Source of the DNA: Lumbricus terrestris
Lineage: Eukaryota > Annelida > Clitellata > Crassiclitellata > Lumbricidae
Direction: 5' to 3'
Assembly: GCA_949752735.1 (NCBI GenBank)
Contig: OX457037.1
Span: 34,603,956-34,667,955 of the forward strand
DNA length: 64,000 nucleotides
Positions 46,934 to 58,938 of this stretch are shown here, piece by piece. The notes beneath the pieces are model-generated. The model was given only the letters and a program-made list of their open reading frames with translations, searched no databases and had not been told where the DNA came from. The position numbers and the translations under genes were made by a program. The stretch's first letter is position 1. Every line of letters begins with the position of its first letter.

Positions 46934-49900
46934 ATGGCCGGGACGAAATTAAAAGTGTTGACTTTAAATTGCTGGTACGAATATAGTTTAAAAATGACGC
47001 GCACACACAATTTATGTGTAGCTTTATCTCTTTTTTTATATCCAACTGTCTTCATCCCTGCTACGATGTTTACTGTAAACCTACAATGTATAGTGTATGA
47101 GTGCTAGCCAATATTTACTAGAACAGTTTCGTCCATATGCTAAGATGGCCGATTCCCATAATGATGACTTCCTGAATTTTTTGATAATCGCATCTGTTTA
47201 AACTTTCGTGGGTAAAAGTGCATTTTAGCGTATTTTATTATTTCGAAATCGATATTGTGCATTTTAGCGTATTTTATTATTTAGCGTATGTACTTACATA
47301 TTTCGTTGATGAGAAAAAGTTACAAACAGACAAAATTGAGTGATATTGAAAGCTGGATTGGTGAAAATTTCTTGGTGAAATAGAAACTGAATTGATGAGA
47401 AAACACTTGAGAAATGGAAGGTGGATTAAGGTACCTAATGGCTGACATAGCAGCTGGATGGACAAAAATAACGCTCGTGAAATGGAAACGGAACTGATGA
47501 AAAGATTGCTTGAGAAATAGAGGCTGGATTGATGAAAATTATTTGGCTTAAATAGAAGCGGGTTGCTGAAAAGATACTTAATTAAATGAGAGCTTGGTTG
47601 ATGACAAATAATTGTTATTTAAATAGAATCAGGATTGATGACAAAAATTGATGCTGCAACAGAAGCTGGATTGACGAAAGTGATACATGCCAAGGGAGAA
47701 GTCGGATTGATGAAAATACCTGTGGAAGTTCGAAAACGCACCCAAATAATAAAATACGCTATTTGTTTTTACCTAAATGGTTTCGAATAAAATACGCTAA
47801 AATGCACTTTTACCCTTTCGTGTAGCAAGAAAAGCAAAGCAGATGAGCACCTACCTCGGAATTTATGGTAGGGTAAGGCGACTTAAATGAAGTTCCGTAG
47901 CTGGGTGCGGCCCGAAACCCGAATTACCGAAACGGATTTCGATCGGATCCCTGAAATCGAATTTCGCACAACTAATGTTGTTTAGACGGTAATCTACCGT
48001 TTTAGCGTTCTAAATTATTCGCATTATGCAGCCTTATTAGTTTTCATCAATGCGACTTCTACTTTGGCATGAACTTTTCTGAGCAATCTAGCTTCCATTT
48101 GGGCAAGAATTTCTGTCATCAATCCAGCTTGGTAATCCCGAAGACTGCGTGCTTGTATACAAAGCAATATGGCTTCCATCGACTTGGCAGCAACGATAGG
48201 TGTCATGCTAGCAGTCAGTGCTATCTCTGATAATGAGAAATCAGATTCTGAGCCTGGTCTGGCTTGTCGATGCGTGTCATATATCGATGGGGTTTCTTGT
48301 GGCAAATTTACGATGGGCTGCCTCATTTCACATTGACCGGCAGTCTAAGTGTACAGTGCCCATGCACTTTGACCGCGAGTTTTATTATTGGGCAGACGGA
48401 GTTGTCTGTTGCAAGTGTTGGTCACTTGGTTATTGTTGATGCTTAGTTTTATTACAGTCCTAACTTCAATCATGCGAATCATATTATATTGTACATTTTT
48501 CTAAGTAGGCATTGCAGTTATTTATGCCTCTTGATATGGCAAAAAAGATGCACAGCTGCTGAGGTTTTGAAACAACTTGATTGTCGGACGATGAACAGTC
48601 TGATGATAATGACAGAACAATCATTGAAATGTAGACATTTAGTCAGGTCACTTTAGAGCAGATCAGATTAATTAACAGTTCTTTGCATTTTCATTAATAT
48701 TCTTTGCTGTTAACAGTCTGAGCTCTATGCCTGAGCTCTTCTTTTGTCTATCAGTGCCAGTAGTCGTCAGACCTGTTAAATCATTAACTGTAGCATATTT
48801 GCTGCCTGTTACTCATTTTCAGTCTTGTGTAAACTTCTTATTGCTGATGTTGAAGCATAGCATTTGAAGCTATTTATTGTGTTTTCCAGGGGAGTAACAA
48901 CAGTTCTCGCATGCAAGCTGAGGTCGGAACGCATGCATGCCATTGCAAATGAAATTTCAAAAGGGGAATATGACATTGTCATTCTGCAGGAGGTTGGGTT
49001 TTTTTCATGTTCAGACTGAATTGAATTCTTATAGAGTTTCGCTCTTTAATTGTGTATTTTCATTTTCCAATATAACACAAGCCACCAGTCCCAGTACTTA
49101 AATTTGTTGGAGCATTGTGCTTTAAATAACAAAGGAATTGTTGAAATGGATGTAGGATTTACAGGTTTTAACTTTGTTTTCGATTTTAATTTTAGTTTTG
49201 CTTTAGTTTTCATTTTAGTTTTTAGTAGCATTTGTATGTTGCTGGGTCAGAACTTTAAGGCTTAACAATAGTAGTCCCCTTGAAGAAGCGCTATATAAAT
49301 TCTTGAATTCTTAAATGAATAAATTTACCATTTACTGACTAATAGCACATGTTTGTTCTCTGTTGAAGATCTGGTCGCAGGCTGATTATGAAAAGCTGTC
49401 ATCAAAGATCTTGACCGCATTGCCTTACACCCATTACTTCCACAGGTTTGTATTAATGACTGGTGTCTGTGTCAGTTACATGTACATGTAGTCCTATACA
49501 GCACAATTCTGATTTCAATTCAGGTCATTTTTGCTGTGTATTTCTATAATCAGATACAAAATAAGTAGGCTACAAATGATGAACTGCTTAAAGTTAGTTA
49601 ACTAAAGTTAACTACAGACAACTACTTTGAACTTCTTTTGGAGTTTTTGTGTTGCAGTTAGTAACTTTGTTTGAAAGAGCAGGTCACTGCTTTTTGTGAC
49701 TGCCTCTGCCCATGCTATAAGATTGGAAGTGATTTGCTTGACAACTGACACCTTATTGACTTTTAATTCTCATCTCAAATTGAGATCATGCTTAAAAATT
49801 GCTGTTTGGCTATTCTATGTCCATGAGTAAGTAAGCATGTACGGTATGTCCTTTAAGAAATGCACAATGGGACAACAGTTACGTAATGATAGTAATAAAA

Positions 49901-52900
49901 CGTCAGAGTAGTAATATTAATAAATATTTAGTGTGTAAATAGTTATTTGTTGCAAAGCGTGATTAATAGATGTTTTAATTGGTGCAGTCAAACGCTCTTT
50001 TGCTCCTGTAGTAAACCCCACCAGAGCCATGCGCCGACATGAGAGTGTCGGCGGCGGCGCGCCGGTCATTTTTGGTCGGCGGCGGCGCGCCGACAAACAA
50101 AAATCGGCGGCGGCGGCGCCCTCAAAATGTCGGCGGCGGCGGCGTCGTGGAGTTACTGCTTCAGCGTCGCATACATATTTTGATTGTTGTTACACAAGAA
50201 CCCTATATTATCAAGATAAGCGTGTTCAGACATTATTTTTGGCAATTATCTTGTCTTTAGTCAATATTGATAAGAAAAATTATTCCCTGAATTAACGTTC
50301 AATTACAAAATTCTGCAAAGGCTTGATTAAGAAAAAAACATGAAAACGTTTTCAAATTCAGGCCTCCACTTTATAAACGTAACTTCTAATAACACAGGAC
50401 TGTTTGCGCAGTGGCGGCGCTACCTGCCTATTTTACTCTTGACCTGCCTTATGACCCGTCAAAAATTCTAGAGGCCCATTTTCTTGACGCGACTGGCTGA
50501 AATTGTATATCTGCATGCATGCAAACATGCATACATACATACACACATACATGCATACTTACATACATAGATTATATGCATACATGCATGCATGCATACA
50601 TACATACAAACAAACATACATACATACGTACGTACGTACTGTGTTTGCGTAGAAATATTTTTTCTGCCACATAGCCTAGTGGGAGTTATCATGCAATCTT
50701 ATCAACAGGTGAGGGTGCATGCAGTTTTTAAATTTTCTTTTGTCAAAGTACACTGAGTACTCAGTGAGTAGTAAACTTGATCAGAATTCACCACCTTTTT
50801 GATTTATCGGCCAACAATCCGAACGACTTCCACGCGAAACTCTTAGCATCTTAGCATCTTCTGTAAATCCAATTGCTATGTACAAGTCTTTCGATCTAGG
50901 CAGGCCAAGTCACCCTAAGTTAGGGCCTACACTTGTTTTGTGCGGGAAATGTTTTTATCTTTCTAATTTGATCCCATTTGTGAGACGTTGCTCAAATTGT
51001 TGACAAAATAGGATCTATTGTCCAATTGCCTAACATTACTCCACTGTGCATATAAACAAGCCTATTAATGTTCGAAAGCTTAATAATTATTAATCACCAA
51101 TTTTACATAAGTCACGTACAGCGTAGGAGTTTCATACTGGTGAGAAAAATAGGAATTAGGTAGTAACTGGCCGGCAATGGAGAATCACAAGCCTGTAGAC
51201 ACGACCAATCGCCTACATAAAATTGCAGAGCGCAACCTCTTTGCAACGTAATAGTAACGGGTATCCTAATACTAGAGGGCAGACGGTTCTGTTCCATCCT
51301 AGCGGACTATCAGGCAGGAACGCACACACGGCTTAGCATTCACTTAGGCATACCTGGAGTTCTTTTTACCTTTGTTGTTGCCATAATTCAAATCAAATCA
51401 CAAAATCTTCAATCTAAACGCTAACAAGCGCACTATTCGAAAAGTCCAAACGAATAGGTAGCATAATAGGTTTCATAGCATTGATGCAGAAACGGTGTGG
51501 CCAGGAAAAATCGAAGTATATAGGACTAAGAGTAAGATTCTATTTGCATTGACGCAGCAATTTTTTCGTGAGATCATGCAAGAGATGAAAAATGCAACGA
51601 AAATAAATAACCGAATCCACGTGGCATCGGCGGCGCGCCGACAAATTTTCGGCGGCGGCGGCGCGCCGACTCAAAAAATTCGGCGGCGGCGGCGCCCACA
51701 AAGTGTCGGCGGCGGCGGCGCGGCCGGCGCAGGGCTCTGAACCCCACCAAGCAGGGGAAGAGTACAGAGGTTGAGCAAGTGTGGTGGAGCACATAGCTTC
51801 ATGTCACTCAACGTCATGTAGGTAGTTGCCAATGAGACCATGGGCAACAGGAACTTCCTGCTGTTGGTATATTTCAGTAGTGTGTTGTTCTGTCGTTGCA
51901 GTGGAAACTTTGGATGTGGAGTTTGCATCTTCTCAAAATACGTCATTCTGGAAACCTTTCACTTTCGTTATACGCTGAATGGTTATGCGCACAAGATTTT
52001 CAATGGTGACTGGTTCTGTGGAAAGTCTATCTGTTTGGCAAAGGTCCAGGTTGGAGAGCTGAGAGGCCACATTTATGGGACTCATGTTAGTAATATTTCG
52101 AGTGTAGTTGACAGTTTATTTGTAAGTGCACTTCATGCTGAAGCGCTGAGCAATTGCGAGTGAAGGACTTGTCCAAGGTCCCTACGCGGTGACCTGAGGT
52201 GAATTCGAACCTGCAACTATCCAGCTTCAGGGCACCGAACTTACCCCTACACCACTGCACTTGCTACTTTAGCCTGCCTCTGGTTTTCTGACTTCTTGTA
52301 TCTCAGATTCACCTTTGGGTTGAATTATGTTGGAAGCTGTGATTGCACAAACTAAGTAGCCATCATTTGATGATACCTTGTGTTTTATGTTAGCAGCTTT
52401 CTATTTAAGATAGATTAGACTGCCATTGATGAAAGTGTTCAGTAAATAACTTTTACCCCTACCTCATTTTATAATTAGTGGGACTTAGAGGTCCTTTTAG
52501 GTCTTCCAATTGTGCCCATTATTGAACATTCATTGTGAATTTTGAATATGAAACTATTTGACTTATGCTATGGTTATGCTCCATTTCTTACATATGATTG
52601 CCAGTTGACTGCTGTATATTACGACCAATATATCCCATTGGTCAATTTCAACATACTTTGATTTAATTTAGAATTGTGTGTTCTTTTAAAACATTTGACT
52701 CTATAGATCAGTGGTTTTCAACCTTTTTCTGGTAGCTTAACCTTTCTCAAAGCATTCTATGCTCGCGGAACCCTGTGCGTTTCAACCATCCAGCAGTTCA
52801 AGAAATTCACAACCTACAGTTGTATCTTGTAAAACTATGTAGCCTCATATTTAGTTCCGAACAACAAGTATGATATGCTAATGAACAACATATGGTCTAA

Positions 52901-55900
52901 ATATAGATTACAGTAATAGGCTACATTCACGCAATAATATTATTTTAAGCAAGAATGGCTGAAGGCTGGGAAGGAATCTACTCATTATTGAAACTTATGT
53001 GATTTCAGTTGGTGCGATAACAATTTCTATCAAACTGCCACGGAACCCATGGCCGGCGCCCGCGAAACCCAGGGGTTCCGCGGAACCCCGGTTGAAAATC
53101 ACTGCTATAGATGATGAACATTTATTGCTATATCTGTGCACCAAAATACGGATCTATAGTGGCAATTGGTCAATTAAAGAATATTCTTATCTTATCTTAT
53201 GTCTATGACCTCCATTGCTGTCTTCAGCTGCATGCCCAGTATCATGAGCCAGACATGTACGAGGCACATCGAGTGGCACAGAGCTTCGAAATGAGTCAGT
53301 TCATAAGAAACACAAGTGAGTCTTGCGACTTCATCATTGTTGGCGGTGACTTCAACTTCCGTCCGGACCAGATCGGCTACAAGATAATTCGCTCCAATGC
53401 CAACTTGTTTGACTCATGGATTGAACGGGTGAGTGCGGAGGGAGGGCAGAAGATTTCTTTTTAACTACTTGGTTGCAACATTATACATGTATGTTGAGAT
53501 TTGCCTTAGCTGATAATTTGCCTTCGGGTTAGGGAGGTTTAAATTGACAACACAGAGGGAGAAGAATATAATCTGAGTGGTCAGTTGATTATGTGTGAAA
53601 CTAGGTAATTAATTTATATGGTAACACCAGCGCATGTTTTTCAAGGGTGACTATGGCATCATATTTGGTGACCTTCTGAACATGCACCAGCAATAACTGT
53701 GCACAGAAGTAGACTGTACTTGTTGTAGTTTGAAAATGTTGACTGCAGCAGTATCTTGTGAAGAATAAGGGCAACAATTTAATGTTTTATAAATGCTCAT
53801 TTTTTACTACAGTGTGAATTTTTTATATTGCACAGTAATAGGGGACATGCCTTATGATACAGCATTTAAAATAAAGCTTTGCAGGACATAACACCACTTT
53901 GATTTGAGCAGAGTGGCATGAACACGGATGCACTTAAACTAGTGAATGCTGTAACAAGAGTTTAAGCAGCTGTTAAATTTTAAGACAGTGAAGGTATGAG
54001 TGATTAGAATAAATGACTGTGACATTGAACTGGATAACAATAATGGCATCTGACAACCTTCTTGTTGTTGGTCTTTTTTTGTTGAATCTCGAGTTTTCGG
54101 TGTCTGAGACTTTTCTAACATCGTGCATGATGCGGCCAAACCTCGTACCGAGGATGGCTAGGAACAGAACAGAGACTTTTCTGCATTCCTTTTTGTGCCC
54201 AAGGAAAATCACTGCCAATCTTTGTTGCTCGAAACTTCTTTCATTCTTTCAAGAAATGCCTCAAAATTTAACTATTTCTCATTGCCCTTCAGATATCTAG
54301 ATATCTAACTGCTCTTCCTCTGGCTGCTAATGAACCATGCCTCAGATTTTGCATTTCTGTGTGACTTTGCATGTATTAAAATAACAATTTAATAATAATA
54401 ATAATGCTAATTCTGCAGAAAGAGAAACCTGATGATGTGATGGAGGAGACAACAAGTGACCGACCAGATAATTCTTTTACACCTGCGTCTCAAAAAGTCC
54501 TTCATCCAAAAGGCATTCGTATCGATTACCTCATGTACAGGTCCAATTCAGGTAAATTTTGACTTTATTTCCTTTCACCAGTTGTTTCTGGCAAATTGTG
54601 CCAAGGAAATGTTCTAAATTCTTCTACTCATTCAGATTAGGTACACTGTTTAGGTATACTTTGCTGCAAAACACAATGTTATACACAATGGAAGGAATTT
54701 TTATATGCAGATTGCAGAATGGAATTTGTGGTCATTAAATATAAATGCTTTGTGATTTTTTTATCACTGGACGATCGAGCCAGATTTGCAACTTACATTG
54801 CTGTTTACATTTCCATAAAAATGTAAAATTATTCTTGAAATAATTTGTCCAGAATCATTTTAATTCTGCTGAGTGGGGTTTTTAATGCATGATGCTTAGA
54901 TGAACCTGTTATCGTTAGGGTGAACTCATGATTGCTGAGTCTTGAATAAGTATGCTGATATTATGGTTCCATTATAAATATTTGTCAGTGTTACTATTGT
55001 GACAGAAACATTCTTAGATGAGGTTTTTCATTTTCATCTGATTTGGTAGGTGTCGATGTTACATGTGAGAAGTGTTACCTGACGATGAGAAAGGTTCCCG
55101 GTGAAGACTATAACTACTCGGATCATGAAGGAGTGGCTGCTGTCTATTCCATCAAGAAGAACATCACTGGTCAGACTGATTTTCTCTCGTATACACATAA
55201 TACAGCAATCCGCTTATTGCATAATCATCATTAGTTAGTTAACGCTGACCTAAAGGAATTTATTAAATGAATTCTAAAGTGCTCTCATAAAAAGATTACA
55301 GTATTTTCTGCACTGGTCACTCTCCAACCATGAAGCTCTATTGTAAATGAAAGCTGACGAGTTCTCTTGTTCAGTTACCTTAGCAGCTGATGGTCATTGT
55401 GAAGGGAGACTGAGGTCTGCAGCTATATTCCAACAGAAAGACACAATATAATATATTTGCAGCATCCACAGTGCTGTTGATGGGCCGATGGCCAGTCAGT
55501 CAGTCTCAGTAAACAGATCCAGCTTGAGTAAGTACATTATAGTCGGATTAGTGACTTTTAATATTGAATTTTGAACTCTAAAGGGTTGATTCTCAGATTA
55601 TATTTATGGTGCATGTCAAAAGAGTAGTATTTGTATTTATTGATGCAGGGATGGGCAGACTGAGGCAGCCAGAAGAAATCGAAAGGCACCTCAGTGAAGC
55701 CGTTGGACTTCTGGACGATGGCATGAAGAAAGTGAAGTCAAGCCGTGTATTCTACTCGGTCATGTTACTGCTGTGCATAGTAGCTCTGGCATTCTCATCA
55801 GACCTGCATCTTCCATTTGTTCCTGACATCGTCTTCACATTTGCTCGTCTGGCTCTTACGGTCTTCCTTTGCTTCTGTGGCTGGATGGCTCGAGTGGGAA

Positions 55901-55977
55901 ATGATCGCGAGATGAACGGCCTGAAAGCAGCCAAGAAGGACATGAACAACTTGGTGAAATCGCTTCACATGATATAA
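46934..55977 (+). CDS. neutral sphingomyelinase (SMPD2-like), copy 1, complete
   Basis: Hydrolyses sphingomyelin to ceramide and phosphocholine; membrane-anchored, Mg-dependent, exonuclease-endonuclease-phosphatase fold. Exons: 46934-46974, 48890-48992, 49369-49445, 51902-52085, 53228-53428, 54419-54551, 55050-55169, 55649-55977 (stop TAA). All join in frame with GT/AG borders: 395 residues. Landmarks: LTLNCW near the start; VILQEIW with the metal-binding Glu; GTHLHA; VGGDFNFRP; IRIDYLMY; SDHEGV with the catalytic His; then a C-terminal domain in the last exon with two hydrophobic helices (VMLLLCIVALAF and ALTVFLCFCGW). ATG 46934 is chosen because copy 2 and the family start at the same place. 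Exon 4 differs from copy 2 at family-conserved positions (GCG for GSG, FNGDW for HHGDW-like, SICL for SIGL). It is the upstream copy of a tandem pair. Confidence 0.93.
47210..47815. mobile_element. inverted-repeat MITE carrying a minisatellite
   Basis: The ends GGGTAAAAGTGCATTTTAGC and complement are flanked by TTTCGT (47204-47209 and 47816-47821). Copy 2 has the uninterrupted site at about 60732-60737. The interior (about 47340-47720) is a degenerate tandem repeat of about 40 bp around GAAATAGAAGCTGGATTGAT. It lies in intron 1 of sphingomyelinase copy 1. Confidence 0.85.
47822..48889. other. intron 1 remainder of sphingomyelinase copy 1
   Basis: The part from about 48716 to 48889 aligns with copy 2 intron 1 (about 60911-61117). 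47830-48710 has no counterpart in copy 2 and is probably an insertion. A stretch at 48130-48180 resembles 31081-31110 inside the P-like element (CCCGAAGACTGCGTGC). The minus-strand open frame at 48024-48326 is not recognised. Confidence 0.4.
50022..51739. mobile_element. hAT-like element with GGC-rich ends
   Basis: AACCCCAC is duplicated (50014-50021, 51740-51747). The ends are CAGAGCC and GGCTCTG, followed inward by GTCGGCGGCGGCGC arrays in inverted orientation (50040-50150 and 51625-51730). No transposase is visible. Intron 3 of copy 2 shows the empty site at about 62643-62655. It lies in intron 3 of sphingomyelinase copy 1. Confidence 0.85.
50516..50640. repeat. (CATA)n microsatellite, interrupted
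   Basis: CATACATA/CATGCATG repeats inside the GGC-ended hAT-like element. The Cys/Met/Tyr-rich open frame on the minus strand here is only a by-product of the repeat. Confidence 0.85.
52120..52262 (-). mobile_element. tRNA-derived SINE, family A (truncated)
   Basis: Reverse copy with the tRNA-like head at 52262 and the B box complement GGTGAATTCGAACC at about 52198-52211, cut short before the tail. It lies in intron 4 of copy 1 and is absent from the matching place in copy 2. Confidence 0.75.
52709..53104. mobile_element. Charlie-like hAT MITE
   Basis: CTATAGAT is duplicated (52701-52708, 53105-53112). The ends are CAGTGGTTTTCAACC and GGTTGAAAATCACTG. It is a shortened relative, in reverse, of 28750-30048. 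It lies in intron 4 of copy 1. Confidence 0.9.
53429..54418. other. intron 5 of sphingomyelinase copy 1
   Basis: Mostly unrecognised. There is a short AATAATAATAAT run before the 54419 acceptor. Introns 6 (54552-55049) and 7 (55170-55648) likewise show no gene; intron 7 forms part of the inverted repeat described at 55040. Confidence 0.4.
55040..55585 (+). repeat. left arm of an inverted duplication containing exon 7
   Basis: This arm reappears reversed at 57180-57915. Matches include exon 7, intron 7 sequence such as GAAGGGAGACTG, and CAGATCCAGC. Exon 8 and the 3' UTR lie between the arms. Confidence 0.85.
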
Positions 55978-57179
55978 ATCAAGTCATGGTTCAGCTTTGT
56001 TCTTCATCCAATGAATTTTGATGGTTTGGTCATGATTTTTGCTTTCAATCTATACATTGACATTGTTTTTGAAGCTGATTAATTAAGTTATTTAGACATA
56101 GAACAGAACTGTGTAAACTGTTGTTTTTAATAAACCGAGACTTGGTCAGTTCACCGAATGTTTACAGAACAGTTCATGCCTTTAAGCAAATAACTTGCAG
56201 AGTTGAAGGAAAAACAAAGTGGTTCTTAGTGTTGGTTGTAAACTTAGACTGACACTAGTTCAACTAAATTAATTCATTCCGATAATTTGTATAGCGCTCC
56301 TTCATTCCTTCAAGAGACCTACTCAGAGGTTCTCCATATTTGTTCGAATTTCACTTGTAAAGAAAAAATAAATTGTGATCAGCGTCTGTGCAATGTTTTA
56401 CTGCATAGGAAGTGAGCAAATGTTTGCATGAACTCGCAATAGATGGCAACTGTTGAACTGTATACGGTTTTGAGATGCTGAACAATGATCTCTACAAGGT
56501 AGTTGTGTTCTGTGACAACCACATCAAGTATAAATGCAAGATTTCTACCTTAAGGAGAATGTAAAATGATCAATGTGTGTTGACTTGCTTTTTTATAAGG
56601 TAAATAGCTTCAAGTCCCAGTCTGTGTATCCTGTCCAATTGACAAATCGAACCAATGAACAATACTGTCCAGTTGTTGGATTACTTTTCCCATCCCGTTT
56701 TTGTTTCAACCAATAGTTTATATAAATGACTTTCTGTGTCCTACCTATCGTTACTGGAGTTCAAATAACTTACCTGTGCAAAAAGAAATGTTTGTAAACA
56801 CTGCCTTCAACAGTTGCTAAACTAGTCTGATGTGTATCGTTGCAAAGCACCTGGTTGTGTAGATGTTATCTTCTTGTTTCATTGTGTTTTTTAATTATTT
56901 ATACTATTTTGGATTGATTCCTGTTTTTGTTTTATATGCTATTTTCTTTGTCTTCTTCCAGTTTTAGATGTTTTCAGATTTATTTGTATTTCATTTTACT
57001 GCTTTAAAATTTAACTGAGATTAATTGTTTCAAATTTATGTAATTAATATCACAGTAATATGATTCTAAAGCTTGTGATTGTTTATATTGTAATGTTAAT
57101 TTGTAAAAATAAAATTTGATTATGTTACTCATGATATTGTACATGTAACATACATATAATAATCTGAGAAACAACCCTT
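55978..57179 (+). other. 3' UTR and downstream sequence of sphingomyelinase copy 1
   Basis: Non-coding. Possible polyadenylation signals AATAAA occur at 56129-56134 and 56367-56372, and another near 57109. A reverse LINE tail lies at about 56280-56340. This segment is the loop between the inverted arms. Confidence 0.5.
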
Positions 57180-57396
57180 TAGAGTTCAAAGTTCTTTGTT
57201 GAGAGTCACACCTGAATAATCCGACGATAATGTACTTACTCAAGCTTTAGCACTAGCTGCTGGATCTGTTTACTGAGACTGACCATCAGCCCATCAGCAG
57301 TACCGTGGATGTTGCAAATATATCATATTGTGTCTTCATCCATTCCTGTTGGAATATAGCTTTAGACCACAGTCTCCCTTCACAATGACCATCAGC

Positions 57397-57576
57397 CAGT
57401 GCTTAAAGTGTGGAAAAATAAGAGCCTGGACGCCACGTATACCTTTCCAAAAGAAGTGCCTGGACGCCCCTTACCTTTCCAGTCTGTGCTGGTCAATAAG
57501 TTGCAGAACGGCATTCAGATTTTAAAATAAGTGCATGGACGCCGTCCATGACCGTGCAGCCACACTTTTAGCCCTG
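57397..57576. mobile_element. hAT-like MITE, family A
   Basis: CCATCAGC is duplicated (57389-57396, 57577-57584). The ends are CAGTGCTTAAAGTGTG and CACACTTTTAGCCCTG, and GGACGCCGTCCATG lies inside. It is inserted in the inverted arm and absent from 55040-55585, so it came after the inverted duplication. Confidence 0.9.
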
Positions 57577-57776
57577 CCATCAGCTGCCTACGTAACTGCA
57601 CAAGAGAACTCGTCGGATTTCATTTACAATAGAGCTTCATGGTTGTAGAGTGAGCAACGAATAAATGCCGTTAATTTATTTATAATAAGAGTGCTATAGA
57701 ATTGATTTAATCAGTTCCTTTAGGTTAGAATGAACTTATGATGCAATAAATAGTTATGGGAGAAAATCAGTCTGAC

Positions 57777-57904
57777 CAGTGATGTTCTTCTTGATAGAAT
57801 AGACAGCAGCCACTCCTTCATGATCCGAGTAGGCCTAGTTATATAGTCTTCACCAGGAACCTTTCTCATCGTCATGTAACACTTCTCACATGTAACATAG
57901 ACAC
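57777..57904 (-). pseudogene. inverted copy of sphingomyelinase exon 7
   Basis: The reverse strand reads like exon 7 with its AG acceptor and GT donor positions kept. Eight extra bases in two places within the GEDYNYSDH coding part break the frame, so it cannot replace exon 7. Confidence 0.85.
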
Positions 57905-58384
57905 CTATTGTGCATTTGTATTGTTTTTAAATTATAACGCACTTTATAAACCATCATATTATAATAATAAATATCAAAAGTTGTATCCCATAATAACAAT
58001 GAAAATAGCCTAATACCTATGAGGAGGTAGTAGGTATCATGTCCTCAACTGGAATTTCTGGAAGCCAGCACATAGGTAGGCTATCCGATATATTGCTCGA
58101 AACATTCAAGAATATTGGTAGGTTAATGATTTGGATGACACCACCATTAATTGTTTTAAACATTTGCTAGCTAAAATTTGTTAACCATTATGGTTTACAT
58201 ACATACATGATATATGGACAATCCCTAAGAACTCAAATGTATTGTTATAATAGCCTGCCACTGGTAATTTGTTGAGTTTAGTTGAATGGCACCGAATATT
58301 AGACGATGTTGCATGCATGGCATTGACACATAAGTCTAAGTAGGCTAGCAGCAGGAGACAATTAAGACATTTTTCTATGTTCAG

Positions 58385-58529
58385 CAGTGCTTAAAAGTGT
58401 ACAAAAAAAGTGCCTGGACGCCCCTTCCTTTTCCATGCTGTGCTGGCCTAATAAATGGCAGGACGGTATGCAGTTTTGAAAATGTGCATGGACGCCGTCC
58501 ATGATCGTCCAGCCACACTTTAAGTCCTG
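58385..58529. mobile_element. hAT-like MITE, family A
   Basis: ATGTTCAG is duplicated (58377-58384, 58530-58537). The ends are CAGTGCTTAAAAGTG and CACACTTTAAGTCCTG. It is slightly shorter than 57397-57576. Confidence 0.9.
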
Positions 58530-58938
58530 ATGTTCAGGTGGGCCTAGCCTACTGATAATATCTGGAGGAAGATGGAGTCAGTTACAGAATGCTTGTTAAA
58601 CACCGTAAAACACGTAGCTATAGCTATAGGCTATCCTATAGTTTGTTGTACAATAATATAATAAATATAGGCCTAGTCCCAGATTTAATGTAGGCATACT
58701 AGTCTACTGGATATGGAGTCGAAGCAGAAGGTATAAGCAAAGACCTTTTAGTCTACGACTCTAATATTATATCTCTAATATCTAAAACTAAAATGTCTAA
58801 AACTCTAATATCTTTGGTATAAGCAGGCATAGGCCTATAGACAAATAATTTAAAGCATCATAATCATAAGGCCCTTGCAGTTTACTCAAATAATTCGAAC
58901 CACTCGACAATTGCACTAATATTATGTGTAGACGCAAC

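Larger units (their letters stand above)
57180..57915 (-). repeat. right arm of the inverted duplication
   Basis: Reverse copy of 55040-55585, lengthened by a family-A MITE at 57397-57576 and small indels. It ends just after the copied acceptor of exon 7. Confidence 0.85.

Noticed and set aside
50029..50295. Arg-rich protein-coding frame
   Set aside because: It comes from the GGC-rich arm of a transposable element. The same pattern appears reversed at the other arm.
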